A stretch of DNA of 64,000 nt from Primulina eburnea (Eukaryota; Streptophyta; Magnoliopsida; Lamiales; Gesneriaceae), in the NCBI RefSeq assembly GCF_022965805.1, contig NC_133106.1, positions 32,539,913 through 32,603,912 of the forward strand, written 5' to 3'. This document shows, in pieces, positions 1 to 12,322 of this stretch. Numbering within the stretch: position 1 is the first letter of the stretch; each line of letters opens with the position of its first letter. Made by a program: the position numbers and the translations under genes. A model generated the notes under the pieces. It was not told the DNA's origin. It saw nothing but the letters and a program-made list of their open reading frames with translations, and made no database searches.

Positions 1-671
1 CTTTGGCATATTATGCATGACATATCATGTTGAGCCTGATATCTTTTGAGATATACCTCGTTTGTTGGGACCGGTCAGCCCTATTCTGTATTGTGGACGA
101 TGGGGCATCGAGAGCTACAGTGTCCGACGGGACCCGCGGGCTCTGATGACCTGGACATTGCAGGTCCACGTCTTGATGATGAGTGTGGGAGCCAAAACAT
201 GCCTAGGGCAGATCAGAGACTACACACTCAGGCGCCTCTAGACTGAGCATGAGATTCTTGACTTGATCCTTGATATCCGAGCATATTGCATTTTGCATGC
301 ATCATATCAGTTTGTATACTCGTACATTCTCGTATTGGGCGATTATCGCTCACGTCCTTGTTTTCATCTTGGGCACCCCATTCCACGGTGCAGGTCTTAG
401 GTTGGACGGTTCGGACGACCAGGGCAGTGGCTAGAGCAGTTGGGTTTTCGGTGGTGATCCAGTGGAGGTTTTCTGTGGTTTATAGTTTTCTCGTTCAGAA
501 TCATGTATTTGTTATGGTTGTATTAATGTTTAAGACTGTCGTTATTGTTTTGTTTTCATTTGGGTTGTAAGATGATTAAGTATTTGGTTTCCGCTGTTTA
601 ACTGTTGGTATTAAGTTTAATGTTGCATGTTTATTAGTTTGTTTAGTAGTGGCTCGGGTAAGGGCGCTACA
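1..671 (+). mobile_element. LTR-retrotransposon end (probable Ty3/Gypsy LTR, 5' part outside window)
   Basis: This stretch is richer in GC than the flanking introns and holds no exon of the neighbouring gene. It ends in a GGGCGCTACA motif at about 662-671, which looks like the CA terminus of a plant LTR. The text resembles Gypsy-type LTRs I recall from asterid genomes, but that recollection was not checked. The start of the LTR lies before position 1, so neither the matching terminus nor a target duplication can be seen. No gag or pol reading frame is present, so it is either a solo LTR or the 3' LTR of an element outside the window. It lies inside the PEX10 gene, directly beyond exon 3. Confidence 0.5.
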
Positions 672-715
672 ACTTAGCACAAATAAGAAAGCATAAAGTG
701 AAAAAAAATACACAC

Positions 716-1901
716 CTGAGTGATATCACAATATTCTTCTCCTAAAGTTTGCTTCCCTGCTCCAGTTGTCAACAAAAAATAAAGCATCTGCCCTAAAAGT
801 TTGGTCTGTGATAGGAAAAAACAATACCACATCATAAAAGCAACCAAATATCAAGAACTTAATTTGATGTGGCCACATCTAGGTTGGGACGATGTCAAGT
901 GATTTAATTTTATACCTCTACATGAATGACATCATCATCTTGAGTAAAAAGGCAGTCAATCCATTCATATAACTTCCAACGGCCAGATTAAAATATAATT
1001 CTGCATGCTAGCTCAAGAATAGATCTGAGGATGGAAACCGTGGGGAATTATTATCACTTGACTAAATATAATTACAATGTGCATTTTTCCATAATGGAAG
1101 TCTTCATCTCTGTCCCCTTTGCTTTGCATACTTCATTTAGATATGGCACATAGAAGCATTGGCCATAGTTTCCATTGCCAAGGAGTGTAAATGAACAAGC
1201 CAATTTTAGCTTGTCTAATGAAATGATTTAACCACGAAACGTACTGAGAGAGAAAGTAATCCGCCAGATTAAATACCAGTCATGATCAGGTCGAGTTAAC
1301 CTGAGTTTTATGAAAATTTTGTTTTTCTAGTATTTCTGGATTTTGGTTGACAGCCCTACGCTCATCCCCCCGGGCATTTACAATTACATGAATATTAAAT
1401 TCCATACAGACAAAAAAAAAAGAAGTTTCATAAACTCCAGCATTTTAAACTTCACCTTGGGAGACAAGCTGAAAAAGAAAAGAGGCAAACCTCATTCTGA
1501 TATGCAACAGCAACTCTTGTACCTGAAACAAGATAGAAAAAAAATTCTGACCACAGCACAAGAAGATTAATATAAAGTGGATTAGTAACAAGGAATTGAA
1601 GCTTCGATGGCGAATCATAAACACTGTAATTTCAATACAAACAAACTTAGACACGACACCATTTAAGGTTGAATTTATATATCTCATAGATATTAATTAG
1701 GGAAACACCGAAGAGATGGCGGAAGGCATCGCGGCAAGCGTCGTGGACGAAGGAAGCATACTGGTCGTCCTTCTCCGCGGCTCTCATTATTTCTGGCTGC
1801 GCCGCCAACGGGAACCGCCGTACGCCGCCGCCGGGCTTGATATCTGCGTTGCTACTGCTAGCGGCATCTCCCGCGACTGCAGTTGCTTCTGTGAGAACCA
1901 T
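716..1901 (-). CDS. PEX10: Peroxisome biogenesis factor 10 (PEX10), N-terminal exons only
   Basis: PEX10 is a peroxisomal-membrane RING E3 ligase that works with PEX2 and PEX12 to ubiquitinate the import receptor PEX5. Three exons are visible, read right to left: 1709-1901, 1491-1522 and 716-805. The joined frame starts at an ATG whose triplet ends at 1901. It contains the very conserved plant block RRFPLAAQPEIMRAAEKDDQ followed by YASFVHDACRDAFRHLFG, then TRVAVAYQNE, then TKLLGQMLYF and QTLGEEYCDI. Splice sites are canonical and phases agree (193, 32 and 90 nt). A longer frame upstream of 1901 would have to start at TTG, so I reject it. The membrane segments and the C-terminal RING are not in the window. 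The intron after exon 3 (from 715 downward) contains retroelement DNA, so whether the gene is intact cannot be judged here. Confidence 0.9.
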
Positions 1902-3838
1902 TTCCTTGATTAAAACGACGCCGTTGTCCAATTCAAAGGCTATTGTTCAGCCAGGAGACTCGTTTATGAGAAATGAAATAAAAGTAACTTTCTGGAATTA
2001 AGGTCCATGCTGGGTCTCAGACTTACGGGGGCCACGGTTGGTTATTAAAAATTAATATTTTTTTAGGGAGAATATTTGTTATAATTAGATTTCAATTATT
2101 TATTTGTGGTAGATTTAAGTCCAAATAAACATAATCATATTTCTACAATTTTAATTTTTTATATATAAATTACACAACTTTGTAACATGTATAAGTATTT
2201 TAATTTATGACAAATGTAATTATTATAATCTATAATCAAATAAAATTTCACTCATTTCATAAAACTCTGAAATTTAAAATTGATCATTCAAACCATATCA
2301 AACGGAAATTCTTGGTTTGATTATTACTTTTTAATGGTTTCGTTTAGTTTGAAAATTTTAAAAACTGATGACATATAGTTTGATTCAAATTTTTATCAAA
2401 AATCTGACCAAACAGTAATACTCTTATGTCCGATCACCATTTTGGTAAGAGGAATCCCCAAGATTCGCAAATTCCAATGGGTTTCGATGTTAAAAAACTG
2501 AATCTTAGATCCTTAGATTTTCATTAAAGTAAACGCAGCCGGATGTGTATACTCACATCTATAAATTTCTAAATAAATGATACTCATCAAATCTGAAACA
2601 AAATATTGAAATACATCTTGAAATATGAAAAAAAAACCATGACTACTCTACAACGTGTCAAGTATTTCTTTCTAATTCGAATGATTCGACTTAGATGGGC
2701 TTTCAGCAAAGATGTTTATGGTTTTCAGCAAAGATGGGATGATTGGAACACCAACATAAAGGAAGCAAATTTAGGAGAATCACGATGTCGTCGAAGAACT
2801 TGAAAAGAATATTTTTACTTCTTTTACTATAGAAATTTTAAAATATTGAGTTTGGCGCAGAGCCGCCGTTCTTGGGGCTTTCCACGACAGCAAACCATGC
2901 TAGCAACACAAGCACCAGGGATTGTGCAAGTGAATTTCCCTAGTCCTTTGGCGGCAAAAGCCAGTGAACGCCACTTCTATGGCATTTGCCGATGAAAAGC
3001 TACGTTCTGGAGGACACATGAACATTATTAATAAGGGATCTAACTTACTGTCTAAAATCCTGCACATAATACACAAATAAGCCATAATGTTGTCTGAGCA
3101 CAACACTAATAATTATCCCCCCCCGGATTGCATCCAATGGTCTTTACTAATACCTTTCTTGACAACAGCAGCTCCAAGGATTTAGAATGAACAGCAAAAT
3201 ATGGCTTAAACAAACATGCAAATAATTGCCTAATAAAAAAATACTCGGTCGCCCATCTTCGTCATCTGGCCTCGTCGTGACTAAGTCTCATGTTAAACTC
3301 CTTCCGACCTAAAAATTAAAAAGGCAAAAAGACATACCTTCAACAGCTTCGACACGAAACGTGTAAAGATCCATACAGTATTTTTTTCAATTGCTACAGC
3401 TCTGGCAAAAGTTTATGCCAGCATCCAAACCTCACATTCGAGAAGGACGTCAGTCAGAAATGATCAACAAAGAGAAAAAAACAGAAGATATTAATCTCAC
3501 AAGGTATATACTAGAGCAAACTATCTGTGATGGTACAGCCGACAAAGGTTACAAGTTAAAGTTGGGAACTATGACTTCAATGTATTTCTTGCGTCAAACT
3601 GTAGGTAAACAGATTATTTATATATATTATTTAGCTACAATTACATCCAACCGATGGGATATACTCATGTACCTGTTGAAAGAATAGCCTGTAAATAGCC
3701 ATATTCTATCTTTCCCAAACTTCAACCACACAATATTTAGCTCGGAAATCAAGTTCCAATAATTTTTCTAGTATACTCTTTTTTGCTGGTGTGAAGATAT
3801 TCAAAGAAACATGTAACATCTCACACGTCATATGATGC
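1902..3838. other. Spacer between PEX10 and the DWNN ligase gene
   Basis: Mostly AT-rich sequence without a convincing gene. The first 100 bases are probably the PEX10 5' leader and promoter. The segment 2840-3110 is less AT-rich and has a short minus-strand frame (2900-3106, containing MCPPERSFSSANAIEVAFTG) that I could not assign. The right end (about 3110-3838) may include the 3' UTR of the minus-strand ligase gene. Confidence 0.5.
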
Positions 3839-3977
3839 TTATCTCTTTGAGTGCTTTGGACTGTGTCTGGAATGCCTTGAATCATGGCCTACATCCCTCT
3901 CTTTGTAACTCCTCCCCCAATCAACACAGTTCATAACCAGACTTTGAGAGTGACTGATGTCAGACTCGGACTCAGAC

Positions 3978-6900
3978 TCAGACTCTCCCTTTAAAACCTT
4001 TTTGACGATCACTCGGTTCACAGCATCCCATTCTCTCATGGTACTTCGACTCTCCATAATGATGCTTGTCTCTCCTTTTGCTAGGCTGATCAGAACTTCT
4101 GGTCGGATATTCTGTGTTTGATTTCGACCTCCGAGAATGATACAACCTCTTCTGCCTTCCACCATAAGAGGAGTCATATCTTTTCTTACGTTTATCATCA
4201 GCGTAGCGATCAACAGAATCATGATATTTGTCATGTTGACTTCTCTTCCTTGATCTTCGAGTGAAGCTCCCCCCAATGAGACCCATGCTAAGTTCTTTCC
4301 CTTTTGGTGACTTGTAAAAATGTGCTCTTTCTGGATTTTTATAACGATAGACCTCAGGAATAAAGTTTTTGTCGCCAGAAAATTGTTGTCTGATAAACAA
4401 TATCTCAAATTAGAAATTTATATTTGCAGAGGACATACCAAGGAAAGGAACAGAAGATTAAGGTAAATTAATGAAAGAACAAATGCATGAAGTACAAGTT
4501 CCTGTAACCAAGGTCATACATATGAAGATTGATGCAACTTCTGGTCATCAATTCTCACTCATTGAAAAGGAGAAGAGACAAAAACCTTAGCACCTGCATA
4601 AGAGATTTAACCACCGCTGAGGCATATCATCGAAAGCTTACCTTGGCAGATTTTCATTTGAATGTTTCTGTCTATTTTTGCAGCGTTGAAGCCCAAAAAC
4701 CTCAGAATGGCAAGGCGGTCCCATGTTTCCCATCTTCAAATTTTCACTGCCACATATAGTCAGTGTCAAATGTTGCACATGCCAACTTTGCGGAAGATTT
4801 GAGGAAAAGATATGAGTAACAACCAGCAAACCTACCTAGGAACAAAGGAACCACCAAACATGGGACAGATATAAGGAGGGATTGCATACGGTGCCGCTGG
4901 GGCCATGTATGCATTGAATGGCATCAATCCGCGATTACTATACATATTTGCATATGATCTAAAAGGATGAATTGTAGAATTACTCATGTAGGGGGGGCCA
5001 TAGGTTCGCATGCCTCCATTAAATGCAAAATTTCCTAAAATTAAGTGGTGATATAATTAAACAGGCAATTGTAAAAAGAGCAGGAGACAAAAAAAACTGA
5101 CTATACCTGGCTGAAACATGGGAGTTATATTAGAAGTAGGGCAATCTCTCATGAGATGGTCAGGCGAACCACATGTCAAACAAGTACGGATCCCCTGAAC
5201 ACCAACAATGCACTGTCAATAAAAACTTAAAACAATTCCTAGCAAAGACCTTGGACCAAGAAGCATAATTCAATGAATTTCAATTGCATTCCCACCATAT
5301 ATTGAAGAGTGTCTAATGAAGACAAAGAAGAGAGAAAACTCTGACAGTTCAGAAAACACCATATATAGTTTACTCCTCTCTCAAAAGAGAAAATAAAGAA
5401 TGATTGGGGTCATTATGAATCTTTATTTCATCGTTTAGGCTCCGAATGGTTCTAGCACATAACATTTCTATAGAATTTAATTCAGGAGATGATACTCACA
5501 AGTCGAGGTCTGTAAAGTTTACCTCATTGTGTTCACCATGAGCCAAAAAATTTATATCTCCACCTGAAATTAATGGCACCATCGCACAAGTCAGTATACA
5601 TAATAATAATAATAATTAGCTGATATAGATTACAGAGTCGATATAAGGCATTTTTTTACCTTCTCTGTCAATCCAGAATTCCTCTTCTCTCTTAGCACTA
5701 GAATCAGCTGTAATTTAAAAGCAAAAACTCACAAATGTCAAGTAGGGGGCGGGAGCTGGTGAAGGAAAAAAAGGTGAGTAAAACTTATGAATAAAGGGCT
5801 ATAAAATCGAGTGTGCAGATGCTATCAGATCCATCGAAGATGATTAGCCTCACAAGCCTGAGGAAAGCAGATAAAAAGGGAGTTTTTACAAAGGTGTAAT
5901 AAATTTTGGCATTCATAGCCTCTAAAATAAATATAACATCAGCAGTCACCACAAACCCTCACCTGGATTCCATTGTTTTGCTCAATAAGTTATTTGCATA
6001 GCATATTTGGAAAAAGGTGTTTTGTACAGTATAGTGGTATAATTGCCTTTCAAGGTTTTATTTAACCCTCAGATATACTCGGCTGATTATAGCAACTATG
6101 CCTTATATTAGAAAAGGTCCATATGCTTTTCCACAAAAAAAGGGGTCTGTACGCTCAAAAGAAACAAATGGATATAGCAGACAAGGTCCTATCAATGAAA
6201 CTGTCCAGTCTACTTCTTAGCATAAAAAGTAGACAGACAGTATCATAAGTTCCTATCTATGAAACTGTCCATTCTACTTCTTAACATAAAAAGTAGAAGA
6301 GACAGAATCATGGAAACAGTTCCATAACAAGGAGACCATCCAAAAGCTTCACCCTTCAGCAATATCCTACACACAGAAAATTCATACATCATGCAGAGGC
6401 AAGTACCTTCATCATGATCTTTAACTTGAGGAATAACAAGTTGATTTTCCAGCCGAAAAGTCATTGAAGGTGTGACATCTTCAAATCCTCTCTGCATGTT
6501 ATCATGATGAGGATACCTGCCTCTTACATTATCTACTTGTTTGGCTTTCTGCCATTGAAAGGCAGATTTTATATCGTTATCACCTACTAAGCTGTCATGA
6601 TTACCAGAGTCTGCAAATGGCACATTTCTTTGCGGCTGTTGCTCATAATATGATTCAAAAACTTGATTTGATCCTTTCCCAGTGGCAGCAGGAGACTGAG
6701 GAACTTCCAGTTCCCTTTTGACAACTCTATGAGCACAATAAATGCCTTCAGCTCGGATTCCAGATTCTCCATCTGTATGTACAAAATAAAAAAATTATGC
6801 ACCATCCCAAGGAATGTCCATCAAAATTTGGCAAAAAAACAAGCTATCCACCTGGCACGTGTTTCTGCAAGTCGTGATTCTCTAAACCAGAGACAAGCAC

Positions 6901-9900
6901 CTGATATTCAAGGAAACGTCTAATTGCTTTTCGAAGTGATAAATTTGGTAGTAGATCTCCTACGCTGCATTGGTCAGAAAAGCATTTTGGGCACCTTCCT
7001 CTCTCAACAAGCACCCGACTAATACCTGAACAACCAACACATAATTCTGTATAAATAAATCTTATAATAATTATTATGAAAAAACTCCAGCACATGAAAA
7101 CAACTTGGTAAAGTGTGAACATTTAACAGATGATCGTGAATCCCCAGAAGTAATCATCTTTCTCAGTACTTGCAGTGTTCTTCAACCAACATCAAAAGGT
7201 AGTCATATTAAGAGAGAACTTGTTGGTACTCACAATTTTCACAAAAGCTATGATGGCAGCAACGTATCATCACAGCATCCTTGAGGTAATATTTGCAGAG
7301 TGTGCATTTCAGTTCCAAAGGTAAATTACTAATTTACACGGAAATGAAATTGGAATTAGATAGCCTTGTGACAACATCTCAAAAATCAGGTCTGCAAGAA
7401 TAAGAATTCTATGAAAATTTAGTAAAACCGAAGGAGAAACAACAAAATATATACTTGTTTTGCTTCCTTTGCTCTTCCACTCTGGCTTCCAGTGAAATAT
7501 TTATCTCATTCCCGTTTTGAGTAGAACCTGAAAGTAATGTCATATTATTGATAGATTCCTAACCCAAAAAAGCAGAAGTAACCAGAGCAAAACAAACCTC
7601 CGAGTATGGCTTCACTGAGGTTATTGGTGGCAAGATTTTGGTGGTCTAACCTGGCAAACCAAGGCAATAAAAAGAATTTTACAATCTAGAGGACTCAAGA
7701 AACAAAACATGATAAACCAACCCTCTCTTTCATGGAAACATGAGTTGCATTGTAAAGTAATCACTGATCAGAGGGAGAGTCACAAGTTTCAATTAAACAA
7801 ACAGGAGGTCTACTTTGTTTTTCAAGATAAAAAAAGTAGGTCATTGAACAAATTAAATGGAAGTAGATAAACACACTATCATTTTCCATTACAAGAACCA
7901 AATATGCTGAAAGGACGTACACAATATCCAAGCGAGCTCATCGTTGGTGCCGCTTACAACCATAGGAAAATCAAAGAAAGCCAAAAGATTTAATATGAAA
8001 GTCACTCACTAGATTGATAAATTAACTACTTGTCCTTCAACATGGAAAAAAAATTTAAAAAGAGAATATATGCTATCCATTTCAACAATTCATGACCTCT
8101 AAATGTTCACAGAAATAATTTTGTACTAACTAATTCAGGTAAAAAAAAATTTAAATCATCAAAAGGCAAATTGTATCAAAAACTATAAGTTGAATACTGT
8201 CTTGTAACAAGTCATCAGTCAACAAAAAATGCATTAGAGCTTCAAAACACTTTTTCAAAATAAGCATAGAGAGGATAAACATGTAATTTAAAATTAATAG
8301 ATGACTATATACCTCAAGTCAGTAAAGTTTTCCATGTCCTTGTTCATTACATTGTTCTTAATTTCTTGAACAGATGGAGGCAAGTTTGCGTTGTTAAAGG
8401 GAAACAAATCAGCACCAAAGTCATCCAACTCATCAATCGGTTCTTTCTGTAGATACAAGAATGTGCGATGATGAGAAAAATAATAGGCAACCATGTATGC
8501 AAAGAACCAGCATCTGAATCAAACAAAAAAGTAATCTAAGAATTGAGATATTACATAGAAATTTGGTGATATTTCAAACAAAAGTGCTACCAGGGTTAAA
8601 TCGAAACCGAAGAAAAACAATAGAAGTGACAGATGCAAACTACTCATATCAATACAACTTACAGCAGGATTCAAAGTATAGTATCCTTCCGTCTCATTCA
8701 CAGCTTCAAGAGGTGACCTGCACTAATAATAAATTAGTTAACCAAAAAATTTGCTCTGTATAGTGACATACAATAATTTGAGAATTATGAGAAGAAAAAG
8801 AAAGGATTACATTTACACACAGAGAAAGGGAAGGTGCGTGAGTTTATAGATGAATGGAGTACACCTAATTGATCTTTACGTGTGGCATAAATGTATTGAT
8901 TTATCGTTTCTAGACAACTAAAGTAATAGCGAGTGGCTTATAGCATAAAGATATCTTGGTATTGTCGACTTCGGCGTCTACTATTTAATCAAAAAGTTAT
9001 AACTAATGATAATAATTCATCGCAAATTTTTGCACTCAAACGCTACTTTTTGATTGATCCACCAACAAGGGAATTTATTGTTCCCAAATGGTCTCTCCCA
9101 ATAACAGAAAGTGGAATATACATTTCTACAACTCGGTAGCCAATGAAAATGTTGTGTCTTGATATAGGACTAAAAACTAACAAAATCAAGGTTATAGGAC
9201 TTCCAAACTTTGGCAAATTAGAGGATAAAAATAGACAACTTACAGGACCAATCTGACAATTATTATAATCTGACAATTATTATATACAGCTCATGGCATT
9301 TGCAAGCAAACGGTCGTGATTAAGGAGAATTATTATGTATATGAGAAAAAGCTAAATAAGGAAAAATATGGTTAGAATTACGTGTCTTCTCGTTATGAGT
9401 ACTTTTCAGCGAAAGCTAATCTTGTTTTTTTTTTCATTTGGCATACTCAATGAAAATCCTAAATGCATCAAAACATCGAATTTCCGTTACACAAACAACG
9501 ATAATAACTAAATGTGATGTCATAAATCAAAAGAATTGCAAAAGTACTAAAATATATTCGACACCTTTTAGATTCATATTGGTGGCCAAACATCCTTCTT
9601 TTCACTTCAACATGTGTTAAAATAGAGGATGTGATCATGTACCAAATCACATAACGATTTACGAATCAAACAGATGATGGAAAATTACATGTGTCCACGT
9701 GTTCATCAGTAAACTATTCGATAATTACGAAAACACAAGAGTATAATCTCATCAATCTATAGTTCAAACAGATGATTCCAAATTACATGCTTCCACATGC
9801 TCATCAATAACTTAATTATTCGATAATTTCCAAAACAATAGAGTCACACAAGTCAATGCACCAACTAAATTCTTTGATCGATAACTACCAAAGCGTCGTA

Positions 9901-10741
9901 TAACTAGAATTAATTCACCAATTCATGTCATCCACTTACCACATTTGTGTTGATCTAAACCAACTAGCAGACCATGCTATTGAAAAATATAAGTGGCCAT
10001 GATCTAAGCGAAATAATCGCGCCACTAATCCAATACATGCTCGCTTATATTAGCACAAAACAAAAATTTACCAAACCACGAGCGTACATTCTAAATCTCC
10101 AGTCGTAAAACGACAAGATCATGTTGCTATTTTTAAACATGAAATACCCCAAACATTACTGAATATGACAAGCACTCTCGTGCATGCAAAATTTCAAATA
10201 GAGACGCTTCAAAAATACTGCGAAAATCCCGAAGAAACTAGCTAATTAATTTTAATAATAATAATAATAAAGAAAGAAACTCACAGGGCCGCGGGCACAG
10301 CTCCACAGGGAACTCGTCTAACAATGACGCTGGATCCACGGGGAATTTGGAAATCATCACCTTTGTATTCTACATCACAACCACATATCCAGTAAAATAC
10401 TTAAAACCAACTCGCATAATTAATTACCAGAAATTTTATTCATCAAAAGAAATTGAAAATGCATGCACGGTGCACCGACGCAGCACATGAAATCACGATT
10501 AAGGAAAACGAAGACGAAAACACGGCAACTCAACGAAATGGCAGGAATTTCAAGGGAATGACGAATTTGACACACCTAGACCGGAACCCGCGTCGGAGAA
10601 CACGAGATCGAAGCCTTGCTGCGAAGCCTTTCCTCTCAGAATCTTCGCTCGAAGTTCTCGAACGGAGATTGACGCCCGATCTCCGACCTCCATTGAATCA
10701 AAGTTGACGGCGCTCCTGAATTTGAAACGGATCGACGACAT
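3978..10741 (-). CDS. DWNN-domain RING/zinc-knuckle E3 ubiquitin ligase (RBBP6/PQT3-like)
   Basis: Fifteen exons join to a 697-aa frame: 10576-10741, 10285-10369, 8663-8717, 8313-8446, 7598-7650, 7455-7527, 7234-7328, 6852-7025, 6407-6772, 5660-5707, 5523-5563, 5107-5194, 4836-5034, 4642-4746 and 3978-4389. Residues 1-85 form the ubiquitin-like DWNN domain (IRFKFRSAVNFDS, ISVRELRAKI, QIPRGSSVIVRRVP). Residues about 197-236 form a RING/U-box-like module (CTLC, DAVMIRCCHHSFCENC, GRCPKC). A CCHC zinc knuckle lies at about 435-448 (CLTCGSPDHLMRDC), followed by a Pro/Tyr/Met-rich part and an Arg/Ser/Lys-rich tail. The family attaches ubiquitin and is linked to RNA processing (RBBP6) and paraquat/oxidative stress tolerance (Arabidopsis PQT3). 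In the PQT3 proteins I recall, the knuckle precedes the RING; here it follows. The frame ends at 3978, but an overlapping frame continues with plausible SR-like sequence to 3839. Confidence 0.88.
6181..6305. repeat. Tandem duplication, about 65 bp, in intron 9 of the DWNN ligase gene
   Basis: Two adjacent direct copies share TCCTATC, ATGAAACTGTCC, TCTACTTCTTA and CATAAAAAGTAGA in the same order. They occupy about 6186-6240 and 6250-6305 and differ by a few substitutions. They lie between exons 9 and 10, just left of 6407, and do not touch a splice site. Confidence 0.75.
9666..9844. repeat. Tandem duplication, about 98 bp period, in intron 2 of the DWNN ligase gene
   Basis: The first copy, 9666-9742, and the second, 9764-9844, share TCAAACAGATGAT, AAATTACATG, CCACATG/CCACGTG, TCATCA, ATTCGATAATT and the closing AGAGT. 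Divergence is moderate, so the duplication is not recent. The intron (8718-10284) is the longest of the gene and holds no coding signal. Confidence 0.7.
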
Positions 10742-10796
10742 AGCTTTGCTTCGTCTCTCCGAACACCGCTCAGATGAACGTGCATATATGAGCTTT

Positions 10797-10842
10797 GTCT
10801 ATATATATATATATATATATAATATATATATATATATACATG
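10797..10842. repeat. (TA)n microsatellite upstream of the DWNN ligase gene
   Basis: Two TA runs separated by a small interruption start about 60 bp upstream of the ATG at 10741 on the minus strand, within the presumed 5' UTR or core promoter. Dinucleotide runs like this are often length-variable. Confidence 0.9.
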
Positions 10843-12322
10843 TACCACAGTTTCTTTGTCAGGAATGGATTTTCCACTGTTTTCTGGTGTGTCAGAACAG
10901 AAGCAGGTAGCGGAGGAAAGGGGTATTTATAGAAGTAGAGGGGGATGGGGTCACCACGTGCGTCAACGAGGAGACAGGAATTTTGTACTGTATTACTTTG
11001 AAATTTATGACATCATTCCATCATTTGTGTGTCGGATAAAAGATTCTCTCTATTTATAAATTGAAGAGCATTTTGTGCAAATTTTGTGCAATTCTTTTTT
11101 TCTTTTTTTAAGAAAAGCCATTTTTGTGCAAGTTTAATTTCAAGTAGTTTCCACCATTACTTAAACATAATTTTCATATCAATCTAGCCACAAAACATGT
11201 AATTGAAGCTGAATTCAACTAGTTTTGGATGTGTAGAAGCATCGATGCCGATTATTAATAAGTTTGACGATAATTATACAACTATAATTTATTTCATTCT
11301 TCAAATCAATTTTCTAAAAAATATACAAGATGGATCTTCAATTCAAATAGTTTGAGAGTTAATGATTGATGCATGAGAACAATGATGTTGATTATCAATT
11401 ATAAATAAAATTAATAATAAGTGATAATTAATAAATTAATAAGAAGTATGTATTATTAATAACAAGAAAATTTTTTAGAAAAGATAATAAAATATATTTG
11501 AGCAATAATAAGAATAATAAATGAAAATAATCAATAATATGTAATATAAACAATAATATCAATAATTATTATAAAAATAAATGGTAAGAATTATAATAAT
11601 TAACACAGTTGATTGGTTAAAATTAGAAAAGAAGTTCATGTGCAAAATATTTGAAAAAAAAATTAAGATATTTTCCTATTTTTATGTGAATGAAGAGTTA
11701 AAACCTAAAACTATTTTTTTTAAATGCGGATTGATATCAAAGATTATTTAGCATAGGGATTATGCCTGATTATAAATAAGTTTTAGTGATTTTAATTTAG
11801 AGGTTTCACTATTAATAATATATTTATATTTTTCTTATATTGATTGAATAATGAATACTTTAGTCCATCATTTTAGTTTATAATATTTTAGAATTGAAAT
11901 AATTTTATTTTATAATAATATATTTAATATTTAATATAAAAATATATAATTATAGTTTTTTTTGTTACTAATTTTATATAAATTGATAGATTTTAACTTA
12001 TGATTAAAAAAAATTGCTAAAAATTATTAATATAAAACTGAAAAGTAGCTTTAATATTTTAATAATTTTTACATTGTGTATTGTATAAAATATAAAATAA
12101 TTTAATTTTTTTATAGGTCCAACGAGTCTAACTCGAGTTAAATCCACGAGTCTCAGATTTGGTCATACTCTTCACGATGTAATCACATAATTGTTTGACT
12201 TAATTTATTATATATATAAAAAAATTGTTTGACTTATGTGGTGGGACCTTGGACTATAATTCGCTGGGAAAAAGACCAAAGAAATAAGCCTTTAGCTACC
12301 CACTATTCACAACCCGTTCTAA
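10843..12322. other. AT-rich spacer, DWNN ligase promoter side to NDL 3' end
   Basis: From about 11060 to 12240 the sequence is extremely AT-rich and full of stops in all frames. I see no coding block and no clear transposon boundary. The part near 10843-11050 is the upstream region of the minus-strand ligase gene. The last 80 bases are the probable 3' UTR of NDL. Confidence 0.6.

Noticed and set aside
46..570. Two open frames in the LTR-like start
   Set aside because: No recognisable protein domain, composition fits LTR sequence, and they lie in the element rather than in a gene.
3391..3687. 98-codon plus-strand frame
   Set aside because: AT-rich, no recognisable motif, low-complexity Lys/Thr/Ile composition; it looks like chance in spacer or 3' UTR.
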